From contig OZ020523.1 of assembly GCA_963971425.1 (NCBI GenBank), positions 16,302,867-16,366,866 of the forward strand: a stretch of 64,000 bases of DNA, in the 5' to 3' direction. Below are positions 38,701 through 48,856 of this stretch, piece by piece (position 1 is the first letter of the stretch; every line of letters begins with the position of its first letter). Source of the DNA: Bryoerythrophyllum caledonicum (taxonomy: Eukaryota; Streptophyta; Bryopsida; Pottiales; Pottiaceae). Under the pieces are notes generated by a model. It worked only from the letters and a program-made list of their open reading frames with translations. It had not been told where the DNA came from and did no database searches. The translations under genes and the position numbers were made by a program.

Positions 38701-40314
38701 CTACAAAGGGGCAACGGTCGATGTGGTGCGACCGGGGTCTCCAAGGAAAAACTGGCGAGGAAGAGCCGTGCGCGGAGGCTCCATCGTCGCACCCGTCCGC
38801 TCCTTCCTCACACTTTGTACCTGTGTGGTGATATCTGAAGGGGAATGGCAGGCAGTGACTCCCACAAGCGGAGTCCGTGAGGACAGAACCGGGCTATCCA
38901 GATCAATCACACCCTTCCCCGTTGGAAGGTCTTTGTCACCCGAGTCTTGCCTCTCCGAATCAGCCTCCGAACCAGAATCGTCATCTTGGCTCGCGCCATC
39001 AGCTTCCTCCACAATCTTGGGCAGGATATGGGTGAGGTTACTCACCAACATCCGCATGTTAGCACAAGCTGTCTCTAGCTTCACTGTCTGCTCCACCATA
39101 AAAGCGATTACCCTCTTGCTGGAGATATGGCCATCTCTCTCCAACTTGGCATCGAACATCTTGGCCTTCAACACTGCATCCGCTGGAAAGTACAAGGCCT
39201 CCTCCACCTGCTGTAACACTGATGCTCAGGCGTTGGCTTGGAGACATGCCTCCTTCCAACCCTTCTCTGCCTCCAACGCCCGACTCCTCACGTTGGCCAT
39301 GTCGAGGTTGAGCCGATCCACCTTCTACTCCATGATGCGGAGGTCACTAGCACCTCCCATCTTCTCCTTGACTGCTGCCACCAATCCATGGCTAGGTGGA
39401 TTGCCCACCAAGCCACTCACTTGCCCCAACGTCCTCTCCACGTCGTCCACATACACCCGGAGAGCCTCTACCAACTCGGAGGCCTTGTAAGTCTTACCTC
39501 CAAGTAGAGCTGAATCGGTGGCTGCTGCTCGAATAGTTGCACGGGTGCGCGTGGAAGGAGCTCCACCTTGGTGTTGCCTCTGTCGCTCGAGGGGTGGTGG
39601 TGCCTCCTCGTCTGACTGGGATACGCTGCTCCCTCCCTCCGATCCTGGCTCGTGCTCTGACTCCGTTCCCTTGAACTTCCTCAATATGAGTTGAGTTCCA
39701 TACACCACATCCTCATCCGAGGTGGTCTCCTTGAAATAGTGATAGAGATGGATCAGGAATGGACAGATGGGAGAACGCTTGGTACTCCCCGCACTCTTGG
39801 CCAACCTCAGCACTACCTCCTTCACGATGATGGCCCAGTTCACCATCCTCTCCCCCAGGTAAGCTCCATACAATGTGTTAGCCAAAGTGACGGTGACCCG
39901 GGTGGGTCTCTCAGGGTACAAGATGGGTACAAGGAATGAGAAGACCCGTCTGGCACGGGGGTCCACGCAGTCTTGCAATGCGTAGCCGTTCTTGGCGTCC
40001 TTGGCCCCGAACCTCCCCTTGGCATACTCCTCCTTCTTCAAACCCGTCCACCCCGCGCCCTGGCGTGGAAATCCGTACACCTCCTGCCACCTCCCCATGG
40101 TCCACCGTTCAGGGCAAGCGCGGATACTATCTCCCTCCGACTCTGGCAAGGGGTCCTGGCGCAGCTCCTGTAGCGTGGACTCGATACAAAATCCCCAGCA
40201 AAACTCGATGAGAGAGAGACATCCCATGTGGAGAAGGTCCTCTTTGAGCTCCATGAGCTCAAGAAGATCCTTTGGGACAAGAGAGGAGATATCTCTTACT
40301 ACTGAAAGAGCCAT
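38701..40314 (-). pseudogene. Retroelement ORF of unknown function, longest copy
   Basis: One minus frame from the ATG at 40314 to 38701 (538 codons), broken by stops at 39327-39325 and near 39226. The first part (MALSVVRDISSLVPKDLLEL, LLHMGCLSLIEFCWGF, FSFLVPILYPERPTRV, VNWAIIVKEVVLRLA) is the same family as the ORFs at 34611-34940 and 35655-36143. The last 170 residues look coiled-coil-like (VEEALYFPADAVLKAKMFDA) with an acidic Ser/Asp-rich tail. A structural (gag-like) role is possible from position and coiled coil, but nothing proves it. The frame also stays open upstream through the minisatellites to 41010; that extension is repeat-derived. Confidence 0.6.
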
Positions 40315-40414
40315 GCTTTTGCTCGCACAGGTCCTGCTCCGGCCTTCTTCTCTCTTCCTCGGTTTGTACCTCGCCTGAGAGGTCCGCACTCTCCCGGTGA
40401 GGTCCTGCCGGTGA

Positions 40415-40725
40415 GGTCCTGCTGGTCTTGCTCGTCGTGAGGTCTTGCTAGTCGTGAAGGTCTTGCTGGTCTTGCTCGTCGTGAGGGTCCTACTGGTATT
40501 GCTCGTCGTGAGGGTCTTGCTGATCTTGCTTGTCGTGAGGGTCCTGCTGGTCTTGCTTGTCGTGAGGGTCCTGCTGGTCTTGCTCGTCGTGAGGGTCCTG
40601 CTGGTCTTGCTTGTCGTGAGGGTCCTGTTGGTCTTGCTCGTTGTGAGGGTCCTGGTGGTCTTGCTCGTCGTGATGGTCCTGTTGATCTTGCTCGTCGTGA
40701 TGGTCCTGCTGGTGCTGGTCTTGCA
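40415..40725. repeat. 27-bp minisatellite
   Basis: About ten to eleven copies of a 27-bp unit containing GTCGTGAGGGTCCTGCTGGT followed by CTTGCTC. Because 27 is a multiple of three, the minus strand stays open as a nine-residue repeat (TSKTSRTLT). Confidence 0.92.
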
Positions 40726-40744
40726 GCTGCTAGGGTTTCCGACT

Positions 40745-41010
40745 TTTAGGTTCCGTTCCGAGGTTCCGCTCCGAGGTTCCGCACCCAGGTTCCACACCCA
40801 GGTTCTGCACCAAGGTTCTGCACCCAGGTTCCGTACCAAGGTTCCGCTCCAAGGTTCCGCACCCAGGTTCCGTACCAAGGTTCCGCTCCAAGGTTCCGCA
40901 CCAAGGTTCCTCACACAGGTTCCGCACACAGGTTTTGCACCAAGGTTCCGCACCAAGGTTCCGCACACGGGTTTCCGCACACAGGTTTCGCCCACGGGTT
41001 TCCGCACCAA
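40745..41010. repeat. About 15-bp minisatellite (AGGTTCCGCACCCAGG type)
   Basis: Many head-to-tail copies of AGGTTCCGCACCCAGG-like units, open in several frames. Related GGGGTTCCGCTCC units recur at 44040-44100, across the solo LTR, showing that both sides belong to one element. Confidence 0.88.
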
Positions 41011-41355
41011 GGTTTCCGCACTTGAGCTCGTGTTCAGCCTCCGGTACCTTGGCCCGCTAGTCCCAGCTATGTGAAGTTCTTCGCCTTCCTTCGCGAGGTC
41101 TGGCTTCTAGGCGGCCGGTCTTCCGCACCTGCTCTGTGCACAGGCTCCGCACGTTGGCCGCTGAGTGTCTCCCCTTGGTCGCCGAGAGCTCCCTCGCACA
41201 GGGTTCCGTGTCTGCTTCCTCCTCTGAAAGCTTCCGCTCCTTGCAGCCCTCGTGCAGTATTCCGCCCTCGAGCCGACCTTCCCGGTGAGGTCCGCACCTT
41301 CTTGGTGTGGTCCGCACCGCCTTCCTCTCATAGCAACTGCGAATGCCCGCTCCGC
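41011..41355. other. GC-rich leader of the middle insertion
   Basis: Continues at 43799 once the solo LTR is removed. Open frames on both strands reflect composition; no domain recognised. Confidence 0.45.
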
Positions 41356-41589
41356 TGTCGTGATGTAAATAACTACAGTATGTAAAAAAATAATGTAGAT
41401 GCAAAAAGTGTGGTCGTAGAGTTACCTACAGTTTAATTCAATGTGGGAACAATTGGAGCTTGTTAGCCTAGCTTGGATGTACTACATCTGTCACTCTAGC
41501 TTAGGGGTAGGTAGGTGGCTAGTTGGCTGCTTATTTTCCTGCTCTCACTAGCAAGTGCCAAGCCGTAGCCGCCCGAACAGTTCAACGAG

Positions 41590-41695
41590 CTCAATGAGAC
41601 TCGAACTCGGAATCAATCGGCGGATAACAAACGGGCTCTAACAGCCAACCAAGTCTGCAACTTGGCGATTATCATCGAGTCCACAATAGTTTTAT
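41590..41695 (-). repeat. tRNA-like segment in the solo LTR (antisense)
   Basis: On the minus strand TTGGCTGTTAGAGC resembles a tRNA D-arm/A box, and CCGAGTTCGAGTC, about 30 bases further, resembles a T-arm/B box. Corresponds in position to 48090-48185. Arms pair imperfectly, so it is not called a tRNA gene. Confidence 0.5.
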
Positions 41696-41955
41696 ACTGC
41701 TACTGATAAATCGTTTGTTTCTTAATCTGGCTTTACTGTGGACCTTCTTTTAGTTGGAAAGGCATCTATGGCTACTTAAATTTGCTTAACCGTTTACTAT
41801 TAAAGAAATGTCATTGAGTTAATGTTAGGGAAGGCAAGCTTCTTGATGAAGTTATCGAAAAACATATAAAGGGTAGATGGTTGCCGTGCCTTATGCATTA
41901 CTTCAGGTCATTATTACTTTGGATTGTTTCTTCTTATTTTCTATAGGTTGATAAT

Positions 41956-42388
41956 ATGGCTTCTCAAGACCCTGATGATTGGGAGTTTCCTTTAGCTCAC
42001 TCGCCGGATGATCTAATTCAACTTTCTCAACCATCAACATCAAGGCGGTGTGAGCGAGAGGAAGTAGGGCCTTCTGAGCGTCGTGTTCAACCACGTACCG
42101 CTTTTGATCCTCAACAAGTTCCTTTGACAAGTTTAAGAAGTTTACAACCGGAGGCAAGAACTTTAGTAATCGTCTTGGAGGTTGGAGATGTGCTTATCGA
42201 AGGCCATTAAGTGGTGTTTGAAGGGTGTTTTCAAAACACTAACGAAGGTCAAATGGTAACCCGCTTATTCAATGACCTTGGTCACCGTCTTTGGCTTCAA
42301 GGCCCGCTCAGACACTTGGGTAGTGAAAGGCGAGCAAGTTACATTGTTGTTGTTCTTCGTGAGATTCTTCACTTTTTACATATTTAAT
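41956..42388 (+). pseudogene. LTR-internal ORF, diverged and broken copy
   Basis: Starts ATG at 41956 (MASQDPDDWEFPLAHSPDDL). After PEARTLVIVLEVGDVLIEGH there is one in-frame TAA, after which homology to the 48398-48856 ORF continues (VFEGCFQN, LQGPL, VVLREILHFL against IFEGLND, LEGPI, ALILQRILKFL). Function unknown. Shared order and shared hydrophobic and charged positions across two diverged LTR families argue that this ORF was once a conserved protein. Confidence 0.65.
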
Positions 42389-44413
42389 CCATCTTGGGGT
42401 TGAAATTGAGACCATTTGTTGTTATTTTTCTTAATATATTTGTAGTTAGTTGTTGTTGTTGAAGAAACCCGATCTTTAGATTGATGACCAGGTAGTTAGT
42501 GTTTAAAAATGCAAAGAATAGAAGGGATAGAGGGATGATAAGAGTTGATAAGGGGGAGAATTTGAGCAACCAATGGGGTTTAAGATGCCCATGTGGCCTT
42601 TGAATGGGCTGAGGTTAATTGTGATTGGCTCCTTTTCCCGTTTTGGGGGTTGAGTTCTTCTTACCAAGGAGGGGCTGGACTGCGGGGGCTCTCTCTAGTT
42701 GTGTTTGTTTTAGTTTGTTTTGGATTTTGAGTATGTTGTAGCTCTTGTTGTTAGCTCTCTATGAAGCTATCACTCGGTCTTAGAGCTAAAATTATGAGTG
42801 AACGGCGCCTTGTTGAACACAAGGGGGTCTGATGCCCCATGTTTTCATGAGCAGTAGGTTTGAAGCCTTGTAGCAAGTTGTACAAAGTATATCTAAATGA
42901 CATCTTTGGTGAGTGTTTGTACACTGTAAATAGCTTTTCAAAGAGCTATCTTATGCTCTATTTCAAGCTTTTGTGAAGTCATAGCACTAGTTTGAAAGAA
43001 GAGGGGTCAGCTGATTTGAGTTTTTGTAAGAAGTAACTTTGATTGCACATAGCGGCTGGCCAGATGGGTTTTTGGAGGTGAAATTTGATGTGTTTGTGGT
43101 GTATTTTAGTGGCTTTTCAAGTAGCTATAGCACGACTCATTTCAAGTTTGTATGAAACCGTAGTGGTATTTTGAATTAGAAGGTTAATAAGGACTTTAAA
43201 AGAGAGTTTGAGTTCGGTTTATACTTAATGAGAGGTTAGAGAAATGATTTCAAAGAGAGTAAGGGTATATAGGAGAAGGGTATGAAGTGGTTAGGATATG
43301 TAAGGGTAAGGGTATGTGGGATTGAGGTTAATTAGGAAATTAATTATCTTAATCAAGGTTAATTGTGTTAAGTAAGATTAACTAGTCTAATTGTAATTAA
43401 TTAGCTTAACTAAGATTAAGTGGATTAATTAAGGTTAATCATATTATTTAAATATAATTATTTTAACTATTAATTAGTTATTATTAAGTTAAATTAGTTA
43501 ATTTAATCAGAGTTTAATTAAGGCTTGATTTTTATTCAGGATAATTAATGTTTTGAGTTAAGTTTTTGGGAGACAAGTTCTACAAGACATCTGCATCATG
43601 TCTTATTATATGTACATCGAGTTTTATTATACAAGTTGAAGATTGGAGGCCTTTCTCGTATGCTAAATGAGGACTTATGAGTTTATATGGGCTTGAACAC
43701 AAAATTATATGTTCCATATTCTCCCTTTCCTTTTCTAAACTAAGTGCAGCCAAGAACCCTGCGTTTTCCTGAAGCAAAGACTCTGTACACGACACCGCTC
43801 TCCCTACCTTGCTCTTCGTGGTGAAATCATGCGCCTCCCTCGCTCTTGCTTTCGCCCTTCCACTCCCAGCTGCTGCTCCGCGCCCTTCGTCTTTCATGCG
43901 GACAGGTAGAGTTTCTCACACGGCCTTGGGGTATCCGGGCACGGCCTTGGATCCAACCTCCCGGTCATCATTTCGGCTGTAGGTGTTCCTCGTCTTCGTC
44001 TTGGCCGTGTGGAGTTCCTCTCCGAGTCTTCCTCACACCGGTCCGCTCCGGGGTTCCGCTCCGAAATTCCGCTCCGGGGTTCCGCTCCGGGGTTCCGCAC
44101 TGAGCTGTTGACTTCCTGTTTGACTGATCTTTGTGGAGCCTTTTACCCTGAGTTGGGGTACCCAGTTGCCGCCATTTGAGATTGATCGGTTGCCTCCAGC
44201 TTGGAAATCGAAGATGAGGCTCTAAGTTAGGTTCGGGCTTCAGGGTCTACTTTATCATTTTTAAGGATCCTAGAGTAGCCTTTTATTCCTCCAACCTTAA
44301 TTCTATCTAACGGCTAATTCTGGCGTAACTAATCCGCCAAATTAATCTAATTGGTCTATGTTAATCATCCCTAACTATCTAACTAAAAAAAATTAAAAAT
44401 TTGTGGTACGACA

Positions 44414-47400
44414 TCTATGGCAGGCAATCAGAATGGGTTAAAGGACTCCCATTCTTCTAGGTTCTTTGACATGATTCAAGTACTTCGGTTGTTTCAAACT
44501 TCTCAGAGGCAACCGCCTGGTTATATTATAGAGAACGTGCCCGTGATGAGCAGTTCGAGGTTTAGGACACTCGAGAGTATGCACAGAACCCATCACACTC
44601 TGGATTTGCCAGTGTTAATTGATGCGGCTAGAATAGAGTCCAGAGCACATAGACCACGCTTACAGTGGACAAACCTGGCACCAGCAGAGTTGTTACAGTC
44701 CACGGTGGATCGCATTAAACGCCCAGATGTATATGTAAGTGATATTTTGGATCCTTATAGGACACCACGGCGCGTGTATCACGATGACCAAGCACCATTA
44801 GCGGTGGTTAATCGCAAGGAGGAACCACGTAGGGCCTTGCCCACGTTGGTTAATTTTGCATGATCTTATGCTTTCAAGGATAATAGACCTGGGCTTGTAT
44901 AGGATTCATTGTCCCAGGAGATGGTGGAGCCTAATGCAGATAAGCGGGAAAGAGCCATGGGCTTTCCCACTGGCACCACCGATGTGCCTGGGATTTCAGA
45001 AGCACAGAGACGATTTTTACTTGGTCTGACAATGGATTTAAATTGTCTGGCTTGGATTGTGTCGTTAGTGGTTGCTAAACATAAGCATTTAGCTTGTAAC
45101 TTGACGAGTTACATGGATTATTATGAGTTGCGGGCAGTAGGAAAACCATTTGCCACTGTCAGGGTAACAAGCAAGGTGGTTGGGGGCGAGAGGGCCTTTG
45201 CACCTCATCCATGGAATATGTGGGATACCGCAAATATTTTTGCGACCACCAAACCAACAGATCTTCACTATGGAGGGGAGAACAGGAGTGAAGGGAGCAG
45301 ATTGGTTCACCAGAGGATAGATTTGGAGGATGTTGTGGAGAAGATCTTCTTCGAAGAGCACACAGCTCTTCACATGGAAGAAATTGACAAACTTGATCAA
45401 TTGGAAGGACTTGGGAGCGTTATTGGAGACGAAGGAGAGGAATCTCTTTCACATAGGATTCAATAGCAACCAAGGGTGGAAAACCCTAGTCCAAAGGAAC
45501 CGAAGGAGGTGGTGATTAATGACACTTGGAAACCAAGAGTAGGCATGGCGAATGGAGCAGTGGAGGTGGAGGAACATGAGTTCCTAAAGGAGTATTTAGA
45601 TTGTTTTGTTTTCAGTTTACATGATTTGGGAGTGTTGAAGGGGCAAAAAGTACGTATTAATTTAATCAACAAAGCACCAATTTATCGAAAGCCATACAAG
45701 TATAGCGACATGGAGCGAAAGATGATTTGTGCTCGCATAGAAGAATTGATGGCTGCAGGGTTGGTGGAGTTAGTTCCTCCAGATTGTTAGTATGCATCAG
45801 CATCGGTTATGTCATCCAAAAAGGACATATATGGTAATTGGACTGAGACAAGGATGTGTGGTGACTATAGGAGAATTAATAAATTCACTAAATCAAACCG
45901 TTATGCCATGCCAACTTCGGAGGAGAACTTTGAGGCCATTGGTCATGCCAAAGTATTTAGTACGTTAGATCTACACTCTGGATACCACCAGATTGGATTG
46001 AGAGATGAAGATAAGGAGAAAACCGCGTTCTGGGGCATTAACAGAGATGGGAAGGACCGGTTGTTTCAATGGAAGTTTTTACCGTTTGGATTGAAGAATG
46101 CTCCAGCAGAATTTCAGAGGATTATGGACAGAGTATTTTCGGGATTGGATTTTGTGAGATGCTATATTGATGACATCATTGTCTTTAGCATGAATCGAAA
46201 GCAACATAGACTACACTTGATGGAGGTTTTTGCTAGATTGAAGCTCCATGGATTAAAGTTGCACCCTGGTAAGTGCAAATTCTATTTTGATCGCATCGAG
46301 TATTTAGGCCATATGATTTATCCAAGTGGATTAGGTGTGGTAGCTAGCAAAGTGGAAGTAGTGATGTCTATTCTTAGACCACAAGATGTTAGTAGGTTGA
46401 GAGCATTTCTGGGGTTGTATAACTATGATAGAAAGTTTGTCAAAACTTTCAGTGTTATTGCCAAGCCATTAATCATGTTGACAAGGAATGATCAACCTTG
46501 GATCTGGGTAGATGAGCAAGAGGCGGCCTTTCAACAATTGAAAGACCGTTTGGCATCAGCACCAATACTTCGGAGGCCTATAGTAGGAAGAACGTACCAG
46601 CTACACACAGATTGGAGCTCGTTGGGGATTGGTGCAGTATTGACGCATATGGATGATGATGGCAAGAAATTTGTGATTATGTATGCTAGCTGGTCTAACA
46701 ACAACGCTAAGGCTCAATATAGTTTGTTCAAAGGGGAATATTTAGCTGCCATGTGGGCAATTGCTCATTTATGGTAATGAATTTCTATTAGTACAGATCA
46801 TCTGCCTTTGAAATGGTTGATGGAGTCTGATAAGTTGACAAGAAAATTGACACGGTGGGCCTTGATGTTGATGGAGTACAACTTCAAGGTGATTCATAGG
46901 GCAGATTTGATAAATATAGATGCTGATGGCCTTAGCCGTAATCCAATTCCAAACCAAGAGGATGATACAGGTGCTAGGTGGCATACTAAAGGTGAAACCG
47001 ACCCGTTGCCAGGTTGGTATTGTTCGGGATTTCTGGGGATATTAGCAATGAATGGAGACACCATCGAGGAAGCTATTGTGGCCACAGTAGATGAGAATGG
47101 AAGTAAAGAGTCTAGGGGTGCCAGAGACATCCATGAAGATACGAATGTGATGCAGTTCTTAAAAGATGGAGAGGCAGTGGCTTCATGGTCTCATAAAGAG
47201 AGAGATCGGGTTCTACAACGAGCTAAGAGGTTTGTGTGGAAGAGGACTCACCTTATGAGATTGTGGCCAGATGGTACTAAGAAGGTAGTACCAGCTCCAA
47301 TAGAGAGAGTGAAACTGATTAAGGACACACATGAGGACCTTGTACACTTTGGAGTGCGGAGGATTTATAGTCTACTTCATATTCACTATTGGTGGCGTGG

Positions 47401-47821
47401 AATGCAATCCCAAGTGCAAGCTTTGGTGGCTCGATGTATGGTATGTGACCGGGTAGGAGCTTCTTTTAACGCTCCAATGCCACAGTTACAACCTTTGCCA
47501 ATTATGGGCTTAGGATATAGATGGAGCTTGGATTTTGCAGGTCCATTGCCAGTGACACCTCGACACAACAAGTATATGTTGGTAATCATCGAGCATTTCT
47601 CGAAATGGATAGAGTTAGTGGCATTGCCTGATAAGTTCAATGAGGGGGGCACTTATTTATTTCTTGACCGTGTTCTGAGTCACTTTGGAGCTCCAGCAGA
47701 GGTACTCAAAGACCAAGGGAGAGAATTCTTGGGTGAGTTTCAGACGTTCTATGAGCAAGCGATGATTGATCATCGCACTACTTCGAGGGATCACCCCGAA
47801 ACAGATGGATTGGCGGAGCGC
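44414..47821 (+). pseudogene. Methyltransferase C-terminal part fused in frame to Ty3/gypsy RT, RNase H and integrase
   Basis: One plus frame (same register throughout) with stops at 44861, 44900, 45464, 45788, 46775 and 46778. 44414-45080: rest of the cytosine methyltransferase, with the Glu-Asn-Val motif VI (YIIENVP), DAARIESRAHRPRLQWTNLA (the DNMT3/DRM target-recognition/motif VIII-IX type block) and ERAMGFPTGTTDV followed by a motif X-like helix. 45080-45470: unassigned linker. 45480-46250: reverse transcriptase with FSTLDLHSGYHQI and the catalytic YIDD. 46590-46880: RNase H. 47320-47821: integrase HHCC finger (HEDLVHFG, CMVCD), WSLDFAG, LKDQGREF and HPETDGLAER, where the next insertion lies. 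I see no protease or gag. The stops make it non-functional. Confidence 0.88.
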
Positions 47822-48089
47822 TGTCGTGTAAAGAAACGGTTTAATATGTAAATACAGTGTGAAATGGATTGAGAGTAGTGTTCAGAGCAAATAGAAATAA
47901 AACTAAGGAAAATAAAAGTATAGACAAAAGGGAGGGGGGAGATCAGAGGAATGAAGGGGGAAGAGAAAGGACCGTGGTTTTAACCACGAAACTTGGAGTC
48001 TCTGCATCTTCTCACATGCTCAGGGGAGGTAGGTGGCGCCAACTGGTAGTTTCCTGCCTAGATTCACTAGCAGTGCCAAGCCACGTGGC

Positions 48090-48185
48090 CATTCGCATGC
48101 TCATACGGGTCCAAAGGGTTTCGAACCCGGACCAGTGCTATGGCGCTTGAAGCACTTTACCAGTTGGACTTCCGCGGCTTGGCGA
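48090..48185 (-). repeat. tRNA-like segment in the 5' LTR (antisense)
   Basis: On the minus strand AACTGGTAAAGTGC resembles a D-arm/A box. GGTCCGGGTTCGAAACC, about 30 bases on, matches the T-arm and the pol III B box (GGTTCGAAACC at 48128-48118). It is present again in the 3' LTR at about 56787-56882, and diverged in the solo LTR. Acceptor-stem pairing is not convincing, so this is tRNA-derived rather than a functional tRNA gene. Confidence 0.55.
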
Positions 48186-48397
48186 TTATCAGAGCATGCT
48201 GAAGGGATTTATATCTCTATCCATTATTTTATATTTTTATTTTATATTTTATTTGAGTGGATTTGATTGGAGAAAAAGAGATCACATCTTTGAGAAAGCT
48301 TCAAGGTGACGCCTTCTACAAAGTATTTGTGTTATAAGAAGAAGGTTCATTTAGAGCTTCATCAGTTTTATGTAGTTGTTTTGAATTTTTTTTGGAC

Positions 48398-48856
48398 ATG
48401 TCGAATTGGAGAGTTTTTTCTGAGTCTCAGGATGAAGAGCTTCAACCAGAGCTTGAGGTAGATTTATCTTTATCTCAACTGCCGGTTTGTACTCTTTTGC
48501 CGCTTAGTCTTGCACCACTGCATGAGCGTCCACAAGAAGAAGCTGGGCCTTCTCGGCCGCCAAAGCAACCTCGTGTGGAGCAGCGGTGGCACGGCAATCT
48601 TCAACAAGATGCTCGTGCCCTGGTGATTCTATTACAGGTTGGGTGTGTTGAACCTGGTACTCGAGATGTGACGTTTGGAGGGATTTTTGAAGGCCTAAAT
48701 GACAATCAATACTCTTGTTGTCTTAGGCCTGTCAAAGGGAGTCGCGGTCATCAACGTTGGCTTGAAGGTCCAATTAATCCTTTGACCAAGGCTGATCGTG
48801 TTGACTTTATTGCTCTTATCCTTCAACGCATCCTCAAGTTCTTGCAGATGGAGTGA
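48398..48856 (+). CDS. LTR-internal ORF of unknown function (5' LTR copy)
   Basis: ATG at 48398, 152 residues. N-terminal half is acidic and Pro/Ser-rich (ESQDEELQPELEVDLSLSQL, EEAGPSRPPKQPR). The C-terminal half looks folded: ARALVILLQVG, FGGIFEGLND, GHQRWLEGPINPL, ADRVDFIALILQRILKFL. No known domain recognised. LTRs rarely encode proteins. A diverged homologue occupies the same place in the solo LTR of another family (41956-42388), which supports real coding. It would be expressed from the element's own promoter or, in the 3' LTR, read downstream. Role unknown; an accessory protein is a possibility. Confidence 0.6.
   Translation: MSNWRVFSESQDEELQPELEVDLSLSQLPVCTLLPLSLAPLHERPQEEAGPSRPPKQPRVEQRWHGNLQQDARALVILLQVGCVEPGTRDVTFGGIFEGLNDNQYSCCLRPVKGSRGHQRWLEGPINPLTKADRVDFIALILQRILKFLQME

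Larger units (their letters stand above)
41356..43794 (+). mobile_element. Solo LTR, 2.44 kb, related to the LTRs at 47822 and 56519
   Basis: Begins TGTCGTGATGTAAATAAC and ends GCAAAGACTCTGTACACGACA-like sequence, flanked by the 4-bp repeat CCGC (41352-41355 and 43795-43798). Its end is clearly homologous to the end of the intact element's LTR (GCAGCAAGAAATCCAGTATT region). Length (2439 versus 2447 bp), internal ORF and tRNA-like segment correspond too, although nucleotide identity is modest. A solo LTR arises by recombination between the two LTRs of a full element. Confidence 0.85.
36919..44413 (-). mobile_element. Middle insertion splitting the methyltransferase, 7.5 kb
   Basis: Starts TGTCGTAGTACG and ends GGTACGACA, so the ends are TG...CA and inverted for 7 bp. 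The 5-bp TCTAT occurs on both sides (36914-36918 and 44414-44418). Inside lies a later solo LTR (41356-43794); without it the insert is about 5.05 kb. Coding remnants run on the minus strand. I could not see two matching LTRs, so its class is open, although the TGTCG/CGACA ends equal those of the other LTR elements here. Confidence 0.8.

Noticed and set aside
39325-41010. A 561-codon minus-strand protein as a single gene
   Set aside because: The first about 230 codons are two minisatellites read in frame; only the part from 40314 onward shows non-repetitive, family-related sequence.
40445-41074. A 209-codon Leu/Val-rich plus-strand ORF
   Set aside because: Opposite-strand reading of the 27-bp and 15-bp minisatellites.
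36919-44413. A complete LTR retrotransposon with matching LTRs
   Set aside because: Ends and target duplication look right, but the sequence inside the left end does not recur near the right end, so LTRs could not be shown.
48090-48185. A genuine tRNA gene on the minus strand of the LTR
   Set aside because: A and B box words are present but I cannot form a proper acceptor stem or anticodon arm; called tRNA-like only.
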